A stretch of 64,000 nt of DNA from Limanda limanda (GCF_963576545.1 NC_083653.1:17033139-17097138), one strand, 5' to 3'; counted from the first letter of the stretch, positions 1 through 11,610 are shown. A program made the numbers and translations. The notes: generated from the sequence alone by a model not told the origin.

Positions 1-602
1 CACAGATGAACAGTGGCGGCGGCTTCACGCCGACCAAGACGCACACACCAAAACTGTGCGCGTACGGCAAAATCACAGCTGTTCTGAGTTGCTATGCGGC
101 AGTCGCACCATCGTCTCAGATAACACACACATACGCACACACACATACGAGTGTGAGACGGGGACAGCAACACCAGACTTTGGCAGGGTCGGAAGGTCAC
201 AGGGGTATTGTGACAAAGTTGCCTAGCAACAGCCACACGGCACATATAATTTCAAATCTGATCTCCTGCGTGCCCCTGACCACATCTGAATGCATGTATG
301 ATGAATATGTTGACAGAGGGTGGTTGTTTTGCACCTGGCTCTTCTGAGGAAGTGTGTTGAATGTGCTGCTGCTTCATTATAGACTTCAATGAATCTTGCC
401 ACATCTACCACAGAAACCAATGAGTAAAGTAAGCAGCATACGAACTTTGTAAGTTTGCAGCTGTTGTGTTAAAGAGGAAATTGATGTTTTAGCTCTGTAC
501 ATATTTTATCTTTTGTGTTCCCCTACCCTACCTCATTCCAAGTCACATTCATTCTACTAAAGATTCACATTTTGGTTGTTACTTCACTTTAATATTACCA
601 CC
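1..602. other. Non-coding sequence, no gene seen
   Basis: The first 110 bases are CpG-rich, and an interrupted AC tract lies at about 122-149. Short reading frames exist on both strands, but none has a recognisable domain and the longest passes through the AC tract. The only other item is the palindrome listed at 218-230. The CpG-rich edge could be the margin of something lying outside the window. Confidence 0.6.
218..230. promoter_or_regulatory. RFX-type X-box palindrome
   Basis: The sequence GTTGCCTAGCAAC is seen. RFX-family winged-helix factors bind inverted GTTGCC/GGCAAC half-sites separated by 0-3 bases, and this site fits with one base between slightly degenerate halves. Binding is inferred from the motif only. 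Similar palindromes occur at 4313, 11114, 11597 and 35800. Confidence 0.35.
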
Positions 603-906
603 TCCAAGGAGGTTATGGTTTCCTCTCCATTTGTTTGTTTGTCAGATAGATTACAGATTAAAAAAACTACTTGACAGATTTTCATGAAACTTGGTGGAAG
701 GATGTGAAATGGGCCAGGAAAGAAACTCAAAGTTTTCAATTACGTTAAGTAAGTCGGGAGTTTCCTGGCATTTGTTTACCAGGAAAAGATTTATGGATGT
801 TGGTGAAAAAACAAAGTGCAAAGTGTGTGCAACTTTATGCAGCTTGTTTAAATTCAAGTGGACTTTTGGGCCTAGGTGGTAGATGTGCTCAACCGAGTGC
901 CATTCT
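603..906 (+). repeat. Old dispersed fish repeat (AGGAGGTTATG family), copy 1
   Basis: It begins with AAGGAGGTTATGG, followed by a run of GTTTGTTTG, then TTTTCATGAAACTTGGTGGAAGGATG, which is the hallmark core of the family, and ends near GTGCCATTCT. The same core occurs at 37265-37640 on this strand and at 36130-36262 on the other strand. I recognise it as a widespread, diverged teleost repeat but cannot give a reliable family name. Base substitutions are many, so the copy is old. The core quoted here is shown as a feature of position; exact ends are approximate. Confidence 0.6.
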
Positions 907-2248
907 ATTTCCTTCTAATTCTGTATTTACCATTATTGTCCCTTCAGGCTTGCCATACTGCTGTACAGCAAGCCGCTGCAGACAGCACTAACAAACACAG
1001 AATGCGGGAGAACGACATTGACAACAACTTAGCAAAATGTTTCATCAGGACTGCAGGTAGCTCAGCCCATCTGTGTACTGAATTCTTTATAGGTTATCAC
1101 AGGAACAAGGCAGCTGTCCTCTCTACCTCTTTCCCTTTGTGCACAGTGGTGTTTCCAAACATAAAACTGTGAGCTGGGGAGGACATCTGAAGTTCTTTAG
1201 GAGCTGAATTATGGACCATTTTCCAATGCCTTACCAGCCAAATTGGTGAATTTAGCCTGCAACAGATTTGTGTCATCTGCATAAATTAAACATTAGCATT
1301 GGAATTCAAAACACAGGAGCAGAATAAATCCAAAATGAACAATGCCAAACTTTTCTTGATGTCTTGGGGGTTTTGCTGAGGTATCGTTTCAGTATCAGTA
1401 TCGAATCATTTAAACAGCGATCATATCAATGTTATAATTTTTGTATCATGACATTGATGACAACAGAAGAAACATATGAGCGTTTTCCAGGTAGAGAGGC
1501 TAAAAGGAAGATAGTCTATTTGGGGTGCATTATGGGACATGTAGGAACCAGATTTAAGCTTGAGCTATTCTTAACATTGAAAGTCATGATATTTTCTGCT
1601 TCAATGGTTTTGCCTGTTTTTAAATCTGACTCTCTCAAACTTTATGGAGGTAGGCTACTAATTCACTGGAGTACTCATATAAATTAGTTTTTCAGCCATC
1701 AATTTGTTAGGATTAAACAACTATAATAATATGAAGTTGCATTCAAGTATATTGTTCTATTCGTTTATATAATAATGAGTTAAATACTTGTTATTAGAAG
1801 GGATACACTGTATTTAGTGAATTTTTATCTGAGTCAATTTGAGATTTTCCCATAAGGCCAAACACACAATCATAGACACACACATTTAATATGTGAGTCA
1901 GGTTAAACAAACAAATAAGGGGCCTCCTGAATACTATAACTATATTTTTCATACAGCAGTAAAAACGATGATGCTCACTTGTTCAGCATTGGTTAAAATA
2001 GAGTGACAAAACATTATAACATCATTAAAAGATGTTTTTCAAATTTGACTTTAAAGCTGCAGCCTCTGTTTATACCTCACCACTTTGTGTCACATGTCAG
2101 CCCTCTCCGTCTCCCCCATCTCTTTCCACTGCTTCCAGTGGAACAAAGCAAAGATGGCAAGGAAACTTATCTTTAGAAAGAAAGTGCACTGCGTTGTGGA
2201 ATAATTTGGAAAACTGTCAGGGAGAGCAAATCAGGATGCCTGTCCCGG
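907..2248. other. AT-rich non-coding sequence
   Basis: No gene, RNA or clear mobile element was seen. Reading frames are short and lack domains. A patch at about 1030-1260 has balanced composition and few simple repeats and could be conserved, but nothing in the sequence alone proves it. Confidence 0.5.
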
Positions 2249-2316
2249 ACACACACACACACACATATACAAGCACAAACACACACACAGGCTTACAAGC
2301 ATGCACACACACACCG
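2249..2316. repeat. Interrupted (AC)n microsatellite
   Basis: AC dinucleotides run from 2249 with TATAC and CAAGC interruptions up to about 2316. The overlapping Thr-His-rich reading frame is a by-product of the repeat. Confidence 0.9.
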
Positions 2317-3609
2317 ACAGGGACTTTGGTGTTTACATCATATTGGAAGGTATTTTTTCCCCTTCACGCTGCCAGGGAACAGGCCCACGCATGGACACGC
2401 AGTCGCTGACTAAGGCCCTAAGAGTCAAGGGGGGTGAGGGGCAGGGGGGTTGGTGGCCGTGTGCGAGAGTGTATACATGTGTGTATAATTACTCTAGTTG
2501 TGTATCATTTTTCGAGCTAATAAAGTGAGGTTACGACATCACTTGGACTGGGAATGTGATTTTATTTTTTGCTTCTATGTTATAGGCTATGTGTGCAGGT
2601 TTCATGTTTGTGTGTGTTTTTTCTGCATGTGTGTGAAATGTCTCTGGTATGAAATCATTCCGTTCAGAGTCAAGTACTTTTGTGGTTTGTGGAAAGTACA
2701 GTGGAGTGTTTGTCGCATTCGGAGCAGCAGAGCTAACACTAATCACTTTATTAGGAGAACCTGCACAGTTTGTGTTTGAGGTAAATGTGTATATTCTTAA
2801 ACTCCTTTTGTGCGATTGCGTGTGTTGCTACCCGGTTCATAAACTGTTAAGTCACCGTGTGGTGTGATTTCCCTTCGGTTTGAGGTTTGAGGTTTGAGAG
2901 AGAAAATGTGGGAGAGGATGGCGGAAAGACAAAGTGTGTTTGTGTGTGTGTCTTTGTGTCTGTTTAAAGCTCCCAGTTCTCCCATCCAAAAGCTGGCTGA
3001 TGGCTGATATTCAGAGCCTCAACCACAACGCTTGGAGAACACAACAGGCGGCCTATTCAACCCAAGACACAAATAGAGAGCTCTTCCTCAGTGCTTAAAA
3101 CCCCATTGCTCAAAAAGCAAAGCTAAAAACAGATATTTCTGTCGAGAGCTAAGCAAGGCCGACCACCGAAATGACGCTGTTTGCTTTTGCTAAAATAAGA
3201 ACTGGCACGTACAGTATCTGTGGAGACAACCCAGCGTCATCGCTCCTCTCCTTTCATTCACTGCCTGCCTGTGACTGCTGCAGCTTTCTCGAGATGAGCA
3301 TCAACAATAGGTCAGACAGTCACAGACGGAGGGCAACGAGGAGATGGAGTTACCAGCTGCGAGACACTGGGGTATCCATTTCAAATAGAAACAACTCTCA
3401 GGGGGGGGCTGCAACAATGCGTGTGTGTGTGTTGCATCAGCATCTATAAGTGCCTCGTGTTGCCAGGAACAACACGTACTAAAGTATCTATTAGCTGTTC
3501 CACTTTAAGGGGAAGGGAGAGGGGAGAATACGGGACGAGAAAACACATTATATAAATCTGTTGGTTCCTGAGGTCATTTTTGTCTCCACACATGTTTATG
3601 CATGCCAAT
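2317..3609. other. Non-coding sequence, no gene seen
   Basis: It contains G-rich patches near 2428-2455, scattered short TG runs, and three tandem copies of a TTTGAGG-like heptamer at about 2878-2898. No supported coding region or mobile element was found. Confidence 0.5.
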
Positions 3610-3645
3610 ACACACACACACACACACAGTCACACACGCATACAC
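3610..3645. repeat. Interrupted (AC)n microsatellite
   Basis: AC dinucleotides from 3610 with a GTC interruption. A (TG)9 tract on the same strand lies at 3793-3810. Confidence 0.9.
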
Positions 3646-3667
3646 GGTGTATGGCTGCATCCACTTA

Positions 3668-3760
3668 TGACGTCACTGTAGCTGGCCAGAAAGACAGGAG
3701 GAGAGTCAGAGAGAGCCAAGCTGACGTCATCCCATTCACTCCCAGTGTCAATTACGTAAT
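3668..3760. promoter_or_regulatory. Cluster of palindromic bZIP sites (two CREs and one PAR/C-EBP-type site)
   Basis: Two perfect TGACGTCA palindromes lie at 3668-3675 and 3722-3729, and a perfect ATTACGTAAT palindrome lies at 3751-3760. CREB/ATF factors bind the first motif, and PAR-bZIP, NFIL3 and C/EBP factors bind the second. Three full-length palindromes in 93 bases are unlikely by chance, since each octamer is expected about once per 65 kb. A role as an enhancer or promoter is inferred; no TATA box or CpG island adjoins it. Confidence 0.4.
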
Positions 3761-4200
3761 CATGGTGTCCAACGCCTGCAGGACAGACAGGCTGTGTGTG
3801 TGTGTGTGTGCTTTATTTTTTTGTGATTGCATGCAGTGCGAGAACACATAATTGCAATCTCATGTGAGAGAGGAGACATAAAACGAGGCATGCTTATGAC
3901 ATCATTAGTGGGAGGTGGCCTGGCGTGAGTGATGTCAGCCTGGCGTTTTAGTGTGACATGGCGAGAGTAGTTTGGTCGAACAGGAGGAGACAAACAGACC
4001 CAGCAAGAGGAGTTATGCAACGCAAATCTAACCCAACAGACTAGAAAGGGATTTTTTTGGGCCCTTCTCTCTGGTCGTGAACAGTGTGTACACAATGTGT
4101 GTGTTTGTCATGAGTGACTTTTCTTTAGCACTTTTGCCCTGAGGCAAAGAGTACATTTAAAACACACAAGCACACTGCTGAAATGCACACTGAATAACCT

Positions 4201-4245
4201 ACACACACACACACACAAACACAGGCGCATATATACAGATACACA
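4201..4245. repeat. Interrupted (AC)n microsatellite
   Basis: AC run at 4201-4222 followed by degenerate CA-rich sequence to about 4245. Confidence 0.85.
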
Positions 4246-4312
4246 CTCACTCTACCCCCTCGTATAAACAAAGCTTCCTAAGGACAGGAAATCCTTCCAC
4301 CCACGTTTCTGT

Positions 4313-4325
4313 GTTGCTCGGCAAC
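4313..4325. promoter_or_regulatory. RFX-type X-box palindrome
   Basis: GTTGCTCGGCAAC is seen: an inverted repeat of GTTGC with a 3-base centre, matching the RFX half-site arrangement. Binding is inferred only. Confidence 0.35.
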
Positions 4326-6057
4326 CAGATCAGCGTCACCGCGTGCATGCCTCCGCCGCCGCAAACACCACATACACACAAACATGAAGACAGAGACACA
4401 CAACCTGGAACTCCTTAAACCGTGCTCCTTCAAAAGCAGCACAAAGACAAACAGCAGTGAAGTGAGCCAGGGCTGAGCAGGCTGATACTCGCCGCAGCTG
4501 CCCTCCGATTCGTCAGCTATGGATCTAAACCAAACATGACATCAGCCCTTGTAATCATAAAAAACTTTTCCCCTCATCCATAAGCTCTATTTTTACACCC
4601 GCTGACGTCTTGCTAATGCGTGACAGTGCGCGTGCACTGTGTGTGACCGCACTGTTATGTATCAGCGTGCATCGGTGTGCATGCACTTGTGTGCCCCTGT
4701 GTGAGGATACAAGCGACCAGCTATAGCTCAGCACGGCTAACTAGAGGGAGCCTAATTGAGCTGAGGTGCCCAGCACTGTGGACAATGAGTCCATTTCAAA
4801 TCAGCAGGAGGCCTATTGAAGACAATTATAACCTGGGGGATACAGAGGAGCATTATTCTTCCAAGCCATCTTGTCCACTTAGGCCAGCCAGTGTTTCCAG
4901 TGCAGTTTTTAAACACTGCTTTTAACTCTCCAGTTGTTTTAACACATGAGGCAGTCCATGAAATGAACAGTTCAACAACCAAATAAAGCAGAAGTTCAAC
5001 GAGTGACTGTAAAATAAGTAATTATCTAATCATTGATAAGTCTGAAAATAACAGATATGTAAACCTTACCCACCCTTTTTCTCTTCTAAAAACAAGTTAT
5101 TCATAAAACCGTCATAATTTGCCTCACTGATGATACTTTATTCTGGAGCGAATCAAATGTCACTTTCCATCACAATTGACAGTAGAGCAACACTATAAAT
5201 GATACACTTGATTTGTTATTGTGCATCATCCTAAAATTTCCTCCCAGCTCAGTGTCAATGTTTGGAATGTCAACACAGTTCATAGCTCTGTTTAAAAGTG
5301 CGTAAAGTTTACCCGGGAGACATTTTAGCATTTCAAGGTGCAGTTGGGTGTCAATAAAAAAAGCAGCTCAGTAAGGAGTTGAAAAATAAGACTTTTGCAC
5401 CCTATAGTGAAACTGTTAAGCAACAATACACTTGGTTTAAATGCTGCAATGGCTGTTTATCAATGGACTTTAATTCTTACAATTCTTAATTGTTAAGCTG
5501 AATACAAAGTCAGGTTGAATGGATGAAGGTGTGATCAACTACACTGACAATGCTATTGGCTGCTATCTGATTGAACAAACTTGCTATGAACCAACTATGT
5601 TGTTTGTTGAGTTTGTTGAACAAACTACTATTTTGGTAGTAACAGGTTCAAGGTGCCACTACCACTTGAGTTGTGTGAAAGAATGTCCCTTCATTGGCCA
5701 ATAGGGCGATTAGACAATGTTTCCATGGGCATCTTACACATAGACCATAAAAGCAATACAACATACACTTCCATCATCGTTCAGAGAGCACTGAGGACAC
5801 TAACTGATTCTCATAGAAACCAAGGTCGGAACAGACTCCTTAAGATATCATAGACCAAGCCTCCTGTCTAGTCATAACACAGGAGCCCTTCAGCTCAGGG
5901 ACAGACTTCTCATGAGAAAGTCTTCCTTATCCAAGTGACTTAGGCGACCTCGATCCTTTGTTCAGAATATGGTTCCCAACAGTATCTTTACAGGAGAGGC
6001 AAATGTTATTCACGTTTAGTTAAGGTAAACAATCTGCATGGAGGACTACCTTCAGAA
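4326..6057. other. Non-coding sequence, no gene seen
   Basis: The stretch 4720-4870 has low repeat content and several homeodomain-like ATTA/TAAT cores and may be a conserved non-coding element. 5040-5500 is AT-rich. A near-palindrome GTTTGTTGAACAAAC lies at about 5612-5626. No coding frame has a recognisable domain. Confidence 0.5.
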
Positions 6058-6632
6058 TTAAATGACAATTCATGATATTTGGGATTTAGTGGCATCTAGT
6101 GGTGCGGTTCCAGATTGCAATTGACAAATAACCTCTACCCTAATAACGGCAACACAAGCTACCGTGAGTTATTGCATGCCCATGATATGGTCCGTAATGT
6201 TTTTACAATCCATGAAGACCTCTTAGTTTCAGCTGCAGTTTTGGCATGCAATGAAGTTCTTCAAGTTCTATCATGCGAGAAATTGTCTTTCACTCATTAG
6301 TCTGAGTACCTGTCACCTAGAATCTCGTTGCACACGAGAGTGACCTTTGTGCACATGCACCCCCATTACCACCATAGATTAATTATTTCTATGGAAAACA
6401 CTGCTACTACTACTACTACACACAAGGGCAGACAAAGAGCAGACAAATCCAAAGGCTGCGTGGATGAGGACCTGCTTCCTATGCAGATAGGAAGGGCTTA
6501 ATCTAAGCTTACAGGAACAACCACTCTAGGTTTCAGATGATTAAACACAAACAAAAAAGATCATTATGCATATTATTTTAAATTTCTATGTTAGTTTTAG
6601 TGGACTCCCCTAAAAATTGGTCTTTTAACTTA
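6058..6632 (+). repeat. Diverged fish repeat with inverted ends (GTGGCATCTAGTGG family)
   Basis: The left end carries GGGATTTAGTGGCATCTAGT, then GGTTCCAGATTGCAA, and the right part carries CCTATGCAGATAGGAAGGGC and ends with CCCCTAAAAATTGGTCTTTTA. I recognise this order as that of a common teleost repeat whose two ends form a degenerate inverted repeat. The middle is heavily diverged. It is probably a non-autonomous DNA transposon; the class is inferred, and the boundaries are good to about 15 bases. Confidence 0.45.
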
Positions 6633-8140
6633 AACTGCGGTTTCTCTAGTATCCTTTATCGGCCGACGAGAGATGGGTATGATCTGATACTTTTCCTGTC
6701 AGTCACTTTGAACAGAGTTGGTAAAAGTTTTTTTGGGGCCACAAGTTTTTTGCTTGTGTTTGACTAGCGAAAGTAAAAAGTTGTGCACTTTTGCACTGAT
6801 CACCTTCTTACAGCACAAGCAGTCGTGTTTTCAGGGCTAATGAAAGGCAGGACTAATGAAAAGAAGTCTAATAATGCCTCGGCAGGCATTAGATGTAGGT
6901 CTTAGCGGTGCTAGAAATGCCTTTGTGTGTTGTTGAAGAAGGTTTCTGTGTTAATGATAGTTAAGGAGAGGCAATGATGAAAGTACAAGGTTATTTCCTG
7001 TGTGTTATTTTTTAGTCAGGGTTTCACTGAGCCAGAGATGAGCGGTTAATGACTGAGGGTACTTTAATCTATTTTTTTTTTGTGGGTGTGAACGATGACT
7101 TTAATTAGTTTAACTATTTTTAGGCTTCTTGTATCTTGTGGGAATCAAACCCTTGACAATGGAAGTTGCGGTGCCACGCTTCACTGTGGAGAGTGTCTCA
7201 CTCTTGCCATGAATACACGTCGGCCGTGTCTTTACATTACCGCATCCCTGGAAAGCACAACTCACGAGAGCATAGGAAAGGTCACAGACATATTTAGCAG
7301 TGACATACAAAGACTCAGTGTCATCACTATACTTTTCGTGTCCTCTTTTCACTGCGTAAACACACTATGAGCTCATTATACCTATAGAATTAAAGAAGTC
7401 GGGATGTTTCTGCTGACAAGGGGCACTTCTGGGGTGTTTAGAACTGACTGTTCTGTGGGACCTCTGCAGTGCACTTTTTTCTGACTGTGCATTTTAGACG
7501 CTGCCATATGGCTCATGGGCCTCAGCTGACCACAGCACAGGAGGGAGTGTAGCTTCAGGCACGGCTAATATAATCAGAAATATTAAAATGGCCATTTTTG
7601 AGTATTTATACTGAATAAATCATGAAAGAATCTGTCCAATGCTTTTATTCAAACCCAGACTATTCAATTAATTCACACATGAATTATAGATCCATTACGG
7701 GCCGTTTCAGCTGTGTTGAGGGAATAAGACTAACAACAGTTGTATAGAGAGCACTAACCCACTGAGCCATCCATACCAATTATCTGTGTCTGGGGTGGAG
7801 CCCGAATTCAATATTCAATTTGCACAGTTCAATCTCACATCAGAGCTTCCGAGTGAAAAAGTGCTGGTGTCAAAAGAGCCGTAACGGACGACAACAGTAT
7901 AGGCTTTCTGCGAGAGCTTCGGTCTGTCTCCAGAGTGAACACAGACGGAGCGGCGCACCACGGGGGGGGGGTCCATTGAGAGACAGGCAGAGGTAGAGGG
8001 GCGAGAACTCCATTGAGCGCGGCCATGGGGGGTCAATATGTGAATGAACGTTTGCCATGGAGGTGAATTATGAATGAGCAGCACTCTGTGCACTCCTGGA
8101 GCGAGCATGTCAGCCTCCGTCTCCTCTGCTTCTTTCTAAC
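6633..8140. other. Non-coding sequence, no gene seen
   Basis: Mostly unique. At 7742-7772, read on the minus strand, there is a TGGCTCAGTGGGTTAG string like a tRNA-derived promoter A box, possibly a fragment of a SINE; no B box follows. An eight-to-nine G run occurs near 7964. No supported gene. Confidence 0.5.
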
Positions 8141-8196
8141 TCTCCTCCTCCTCCTCCTCCTCCTCCTCCTCCTCTCATCCTCCTCCTCCTCCTCTT
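8141..8196. repeat. (TCC)n microsatellite
   Basis: About 18 TCC trinucleotides with one TCA interruption. The Leu/Ser-run and Arg/Glu-run reading frames over it are products of the repeat. Confidence 0.95.
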
Positions 8197-8552
8197 GTCC
8201 TAAAATCTCCATCATCCTTTTCCTTCCTCCCTGTCTCTGTTTCCTCTATCTCTCATGACCGGATTAATCTTCTCATCGGCCCTATTCTTGGTCATCTGAT
8301 CGCTCTGCTCCCCTCCACCCCACCTCCTCTCCATCCGTCCTCCACCTCCTGTCTCCAGACCAGGGGGAGATGGGAGGTAGACGCACACGCCGCCTGTCTG
8401 AAGAGATGCCACAACACACTCCTCCTGCACACACACACGTATTTACACAGCCTCACACACACACACACAGTAGCAAAAAGATAATACTAAAGCAAACAGC
8501 CCTGCACGTGCAAAGACAGACGCATGCATTAAGTGTAATGCTCAAAGGCACT

Positions 8553-8697
<145 letters not shown>

Positions 8698-8874
8698 CTC
8701 CCAGCTGTTCTCCTGGCCTATGTTTGTGTGTGTGTGTATGCATGCGTGCGTGTGTGTGCGTGCATTCATCTGTGTGTAATCCAATGTGCTGCTGCTCAGC
8801 CTGTGCCACGCTCTCTCCTCTGTTGCTGTGCGTCTGATCAGATCTGCCTCTCTCAACCTGTTTGCCGTCTATGG

Positions 8875-8944
8875 CACACACACGCACGCGCACGCACACA
8901 CACACACGCTCACACACACTCTCACACACTCTCTCACACACATA
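8875..8944. repeat. Interrupted (AC)n/(CGCA)n microsatellite
   Basis: AC-rich tract with CGC and CTC interruptions, giving short alternating sub-blocks. Confidence 0.9.
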
Positions 8945-9048
8945 CAGAAGCTGCTACTACTCCTCAAGCCTCATTCAGTATCAGAGCAGCTCTGGTACAG
9001 AACAGAAAATTCATTCAGTGGTGCTTTCACAAAACCAAATGACTCTTA

Positions 9049-9052
<4 letters not shown>

Positions 9053-9118
<66 letters not shown>

Positions 9119-9136
9119 GTGTATGTGTGTGCGTGT
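9053..9136. repeat. (TG)n microsatellite
   Basis: About 60 bases of perfect TG followed by GCG- and TATG-interrupted TG to about 9136. A smaller TG tract follows at 9259-9303. Confidence 0.95.
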
Positions 9137-9525
9137 TGCACTGAAAACTCCTAAACACACACACACGTTTCTCTCTGACTCAACCTTCTTTAAAGGGACT
9201 GCTAACCCTCCCTTTGCTCCAGCTCAACTTATAAAGCAGCCTACTGGAGAAGTGTGTGCGATTGTGCATGTGTGTGTGCGTGTGTGTGTGTATATGTGTG
9301 TGTTGAAATAGGATCACGCTGTTCCCTAAAAAGTATCCACTCCTTTGGATCCCTTCACTCCAGTTTACAGCGGTCAGCTCAGCTCGCTTACACACTTTGG
9401 CCCCTTTTTAGCTTGTGGAAAAACAACCCTTAAAACTCTCTCTCTCACACACACACAAATATAAATATATATATAGGATACAGTCACCCAGCCATGTGCC
9501 CCCACCTAACACTCTTACACACACA

Positions 9526-9646
9526 TACACAAACACACACACACACACCCCTCCACTCTTCCCTTTAAGTGCATATGTCAACAGCCCCCCCAACACACAC
9601 ACACACACACACACTCACAGGCACACGCACGCATGCACACACACAC
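9526..9646. repeat. Compound AC-rich simple sequence
   Basis: Several AC blocks (about 9526-9548, 9593-9615 and 9618-9646) are separated by short C-rich and A-rich spacers. Confidence 0.85.
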
Positions 9647-9720
9647 CTGCATACAGCCATGAAAGCCCCATAAAGTCACCTTAGGGTCCTTGTGTGTTCC
9701 AGGCGAGCCCCTTCCTCACT

Positions 9721-9855
9721 CTCTTCCTCTCCTCTGTCTGACTTCTCTCTCTCCTCCTCTCCTCCTTTCCTTCCGTCCGTCCTTCCTTCCTTCCTTCCTT
9801 CCTTCGGTGCTGTCCGTCCGTCCGTCTCCTCTCTCTCTCTCTCTCTCCCCCTCTC
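9721..9855. repeat. Pyrimidine-rich tract with (TTCC)n and (TC)n
   Basis: Over 100 bases of nearly pure pyrimidine on the plus strand, including (TTCC) repeats at about 9765-9804 with GTCC variants, GTCCGTCCGTCC at 9812-9825, and (CT)n at about 9830-9850. Such polypurine/polypyrimidine DNA can form triplex structures. It directly abuts the CpG-rich candidate promoter. Confidence 0.9.
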
Positions 9856-10104
9856 TTCGTGTCGGTGCTCGGTCACTTCCCAGCGTTTTTCCCGAGCCCC
9901 TCCATATCCGCCCCGCCAGTCGCTTGTAGCACCGAGCGAGCGAGCGCACCAACACGCACACACACGCGCACGCACGCTCACGCAAGCCGCTGCGTTCCTA
10001 TAGTGTCTCTCTCTCTCTCTCTCTCTCTCTGTTTGTCCCCCTCTCTCTCTCTCTCTCTCTCTCTCTCGCCTCCGTCGGAGAAGAGCTCAAAGTGCGTGTG
10101 TTTT

Positions 10105-10152
<48 letters not shown>

Positions 10153-10310
10153 AGTGTGTGTGCGTGTGTTTCTCCGCCAGCAGCAGAGGACTTCCCCCGG
10201 TGCACGACCCCGGTCCTAGCGCGAGCCGTGTTCACTGAAAGAATGCTATTGTGTACGGAAGGTACAGACAAAGATCGTCTGGGGTTTCTGACAGGATGAC
10301 TCACTCCGTT
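9856..10310 (+). promoter_or_regulatory. CpG-rich candidate promoter / first exon region
   Basis: Between about 9856 and 9995 CpG is dense (about 20 in 140 bases), with repeated GAGCGAGCGAGCG and GCGCACGC motifs, in a genome where CpG is otherwise sparse. Two (CT)n tracts follow (10005-10030 and 10041-10067), then (TG)n at 10106-10150, then a second GC-rich block at 10170-10235 with CCCCCGGTGCACGACCCCGG. An ATG at 10242 in a fair context is followed by AAGGTACAG at 10258-10266, a possible splice donor after six codons. CpG-rich, CT-rich, TATA-less sequence is typical of vertebrate 5' ends. No downstream exon is visible in the window, so a gene cannot be named; a non-coding first exon on either strand is also possible. 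Confidence 0.35.
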
Positions 10311-10452
10311 AGCTTGGCGCAGAAAGGTTCCAATCGTCTGCTTTCATGCACGTTTGACCGCACGCACACCAGTTCTGGCCCTGCACCATTAACTCACTCA
10401 GGTTGAACTCACTGTGTAATACTTTGTAATCTCTGGTTGTGCAACCCTGTTA

Positions 10453-10552
10453 CACTATGTAAATTCTGCTCACACTGTAAATAATCAGATTGAACTGTAT
10501 ATATTCTGTTTATGCTTTATATAATCTATTGACACTATATATATTCTTTTTA
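10453..10552. repeat. Minisatellite, five 20-bp units
   Basis: Five degenerate units start at 10453, 10473, 10493, 10513 and 10533, so the period is exactly 20. The approximate consensus is CACTGTATATATTCTGTTTA. The AT-rich units resemble repeated TATA-like strings. Confidence 0.6.
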
Positions 10553-10699
10553 ATTGGAAATATTGGCCTTAGGGGTGATGGTTAAACTTAACCCCTAATT
10601 TAACCACCCAACTATGAACACAGCAATCAACAAAACAAATGCATACACAAAATTTCAGACCGTAAACAAAATAAAACATAGATAAATATATGTTTTTGA

Positions 10700-10779
10700 A
10701 TGTGTGTGTGTTTGTTTAGATGATGCAACAGCAAATTTCCTCGTTGTGGCACTAATAAAGGACTATCTTGTCTTGTCGA
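10700..10779 (+). repeat. Retroelement 3' tail-like fragment
   Basis: It contains CAAATTTCCTCGTTGTGGCAC then TAATAAAGGACTATCTTGTC (quoted in two parts). Teleost non-LTR elements and derived repeats often end with a string of the type AATTTCC-CTGTGGGA-AATAAAGTATCTATCT, and this matches that layout. No coding remnant of a reverse transcriptase was seen upstream. Family not assigned. Confidence 0.4.
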
Positions 10780-11113
10780 TAGAAAAAGTGGAAGATTCAC
10801 CAGAAACATTTTTAGTGATGTGCTATATGCACACTAATACACACACACACACACAAAACAGCACACAAAAAACACGTAAGCCTTACATGTAATTAGTGAG
10901 TTTTTAGTGCTGGAAAACTATAAATTGGGGGCAGAGTTCAGAAATTTGCAGTACAAACAAATCAGCTGTGTATTTGTATTCAGTCTCATATTAGATAATT
11001 GTGCAGCACCTCAGACAGCTGCTGTTTAGGAGGATCATTTAGAGCCGTTAACATCCAAAGGTGCTGGCTTTCTTTTTTTTGTCACTAAGTTGTTTTGAGT
11101 CTGTACCCCAGTG

Positions 11114-11127
11114 GTCGCTATGGCAAC
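11114..11127. promoter_or_regulatory. X-box-like site (RFX type, one mismatch)
   Basis: GTCGCTATGGCAAC differs by one base in the left half-site from the palindrome at 35800-35813. Binding by RFX factors is inferred. Confidence 0.25.
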
Positions 11128-11596
11128 AGCAGGGCAGAAGCGGAGGCTGAGAGGGTGTATAGAAATCATTATAGATGGAGGATGGAGGGTACGTGTCCTC
11201 TGCACATGATGAGTCTGAGCTCTGTCTGGCCTGTTTATTTAAACCTTGAATCATAATTTCATGTTGTCTGAGGTGAAGTCTGAGTATGACCTCCTCTGCC
11301 TCCTTTTACGTGTGATTCCCTTATCATGTGTGTAAAAATCCCTCTCAGGTTTGTCCCTGCCATATGTACAGCCACATTGTCCCCCTATCCAAAATCCACT
11401 TCCAAAGTCAAAAACCTAAACTACGTCACAGAGGGAGACACAGGCAAAGCCTGGAAAATGTGAAATAATTAACCCACCTTTTTATTTTTTTTAAAGGAGC
11501 AGAGTGAGTCATCTTCCCGAACACACTGAATCTTTGGTGCAGCTACCTTCTTCCTCATCTCCTCCCCCCTCCCGTCCTTCCTCAGAGCGTCATCAC

Positions 11597-11610
11597 GTTG
11601 CCATAGCAAC
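11597..11610. promoter_or_regulatory. RFX-type X-box palindrome
   Basis: GTTGCCATAGCAAC is seen. It fits the RFX consensus (GTTRCC, 0-3 bases, GGYAAC) closely and is the exact reverse complement of the 14-mer at 35800-35813. Confidence 0.4.

Noticed and set aside
7742..7772. tRNA-like A box on the minus strand
   Set aside because: No B box, no cloverleaf and no terminator; at most a SINE fragment, so no tRNA gene is called.
8033..8258. Arg-rich and Leu/Ser-rich frames over (TCC)n
   Set aside because: Trinucleotide repeat gives open frames on both strands; no domain.
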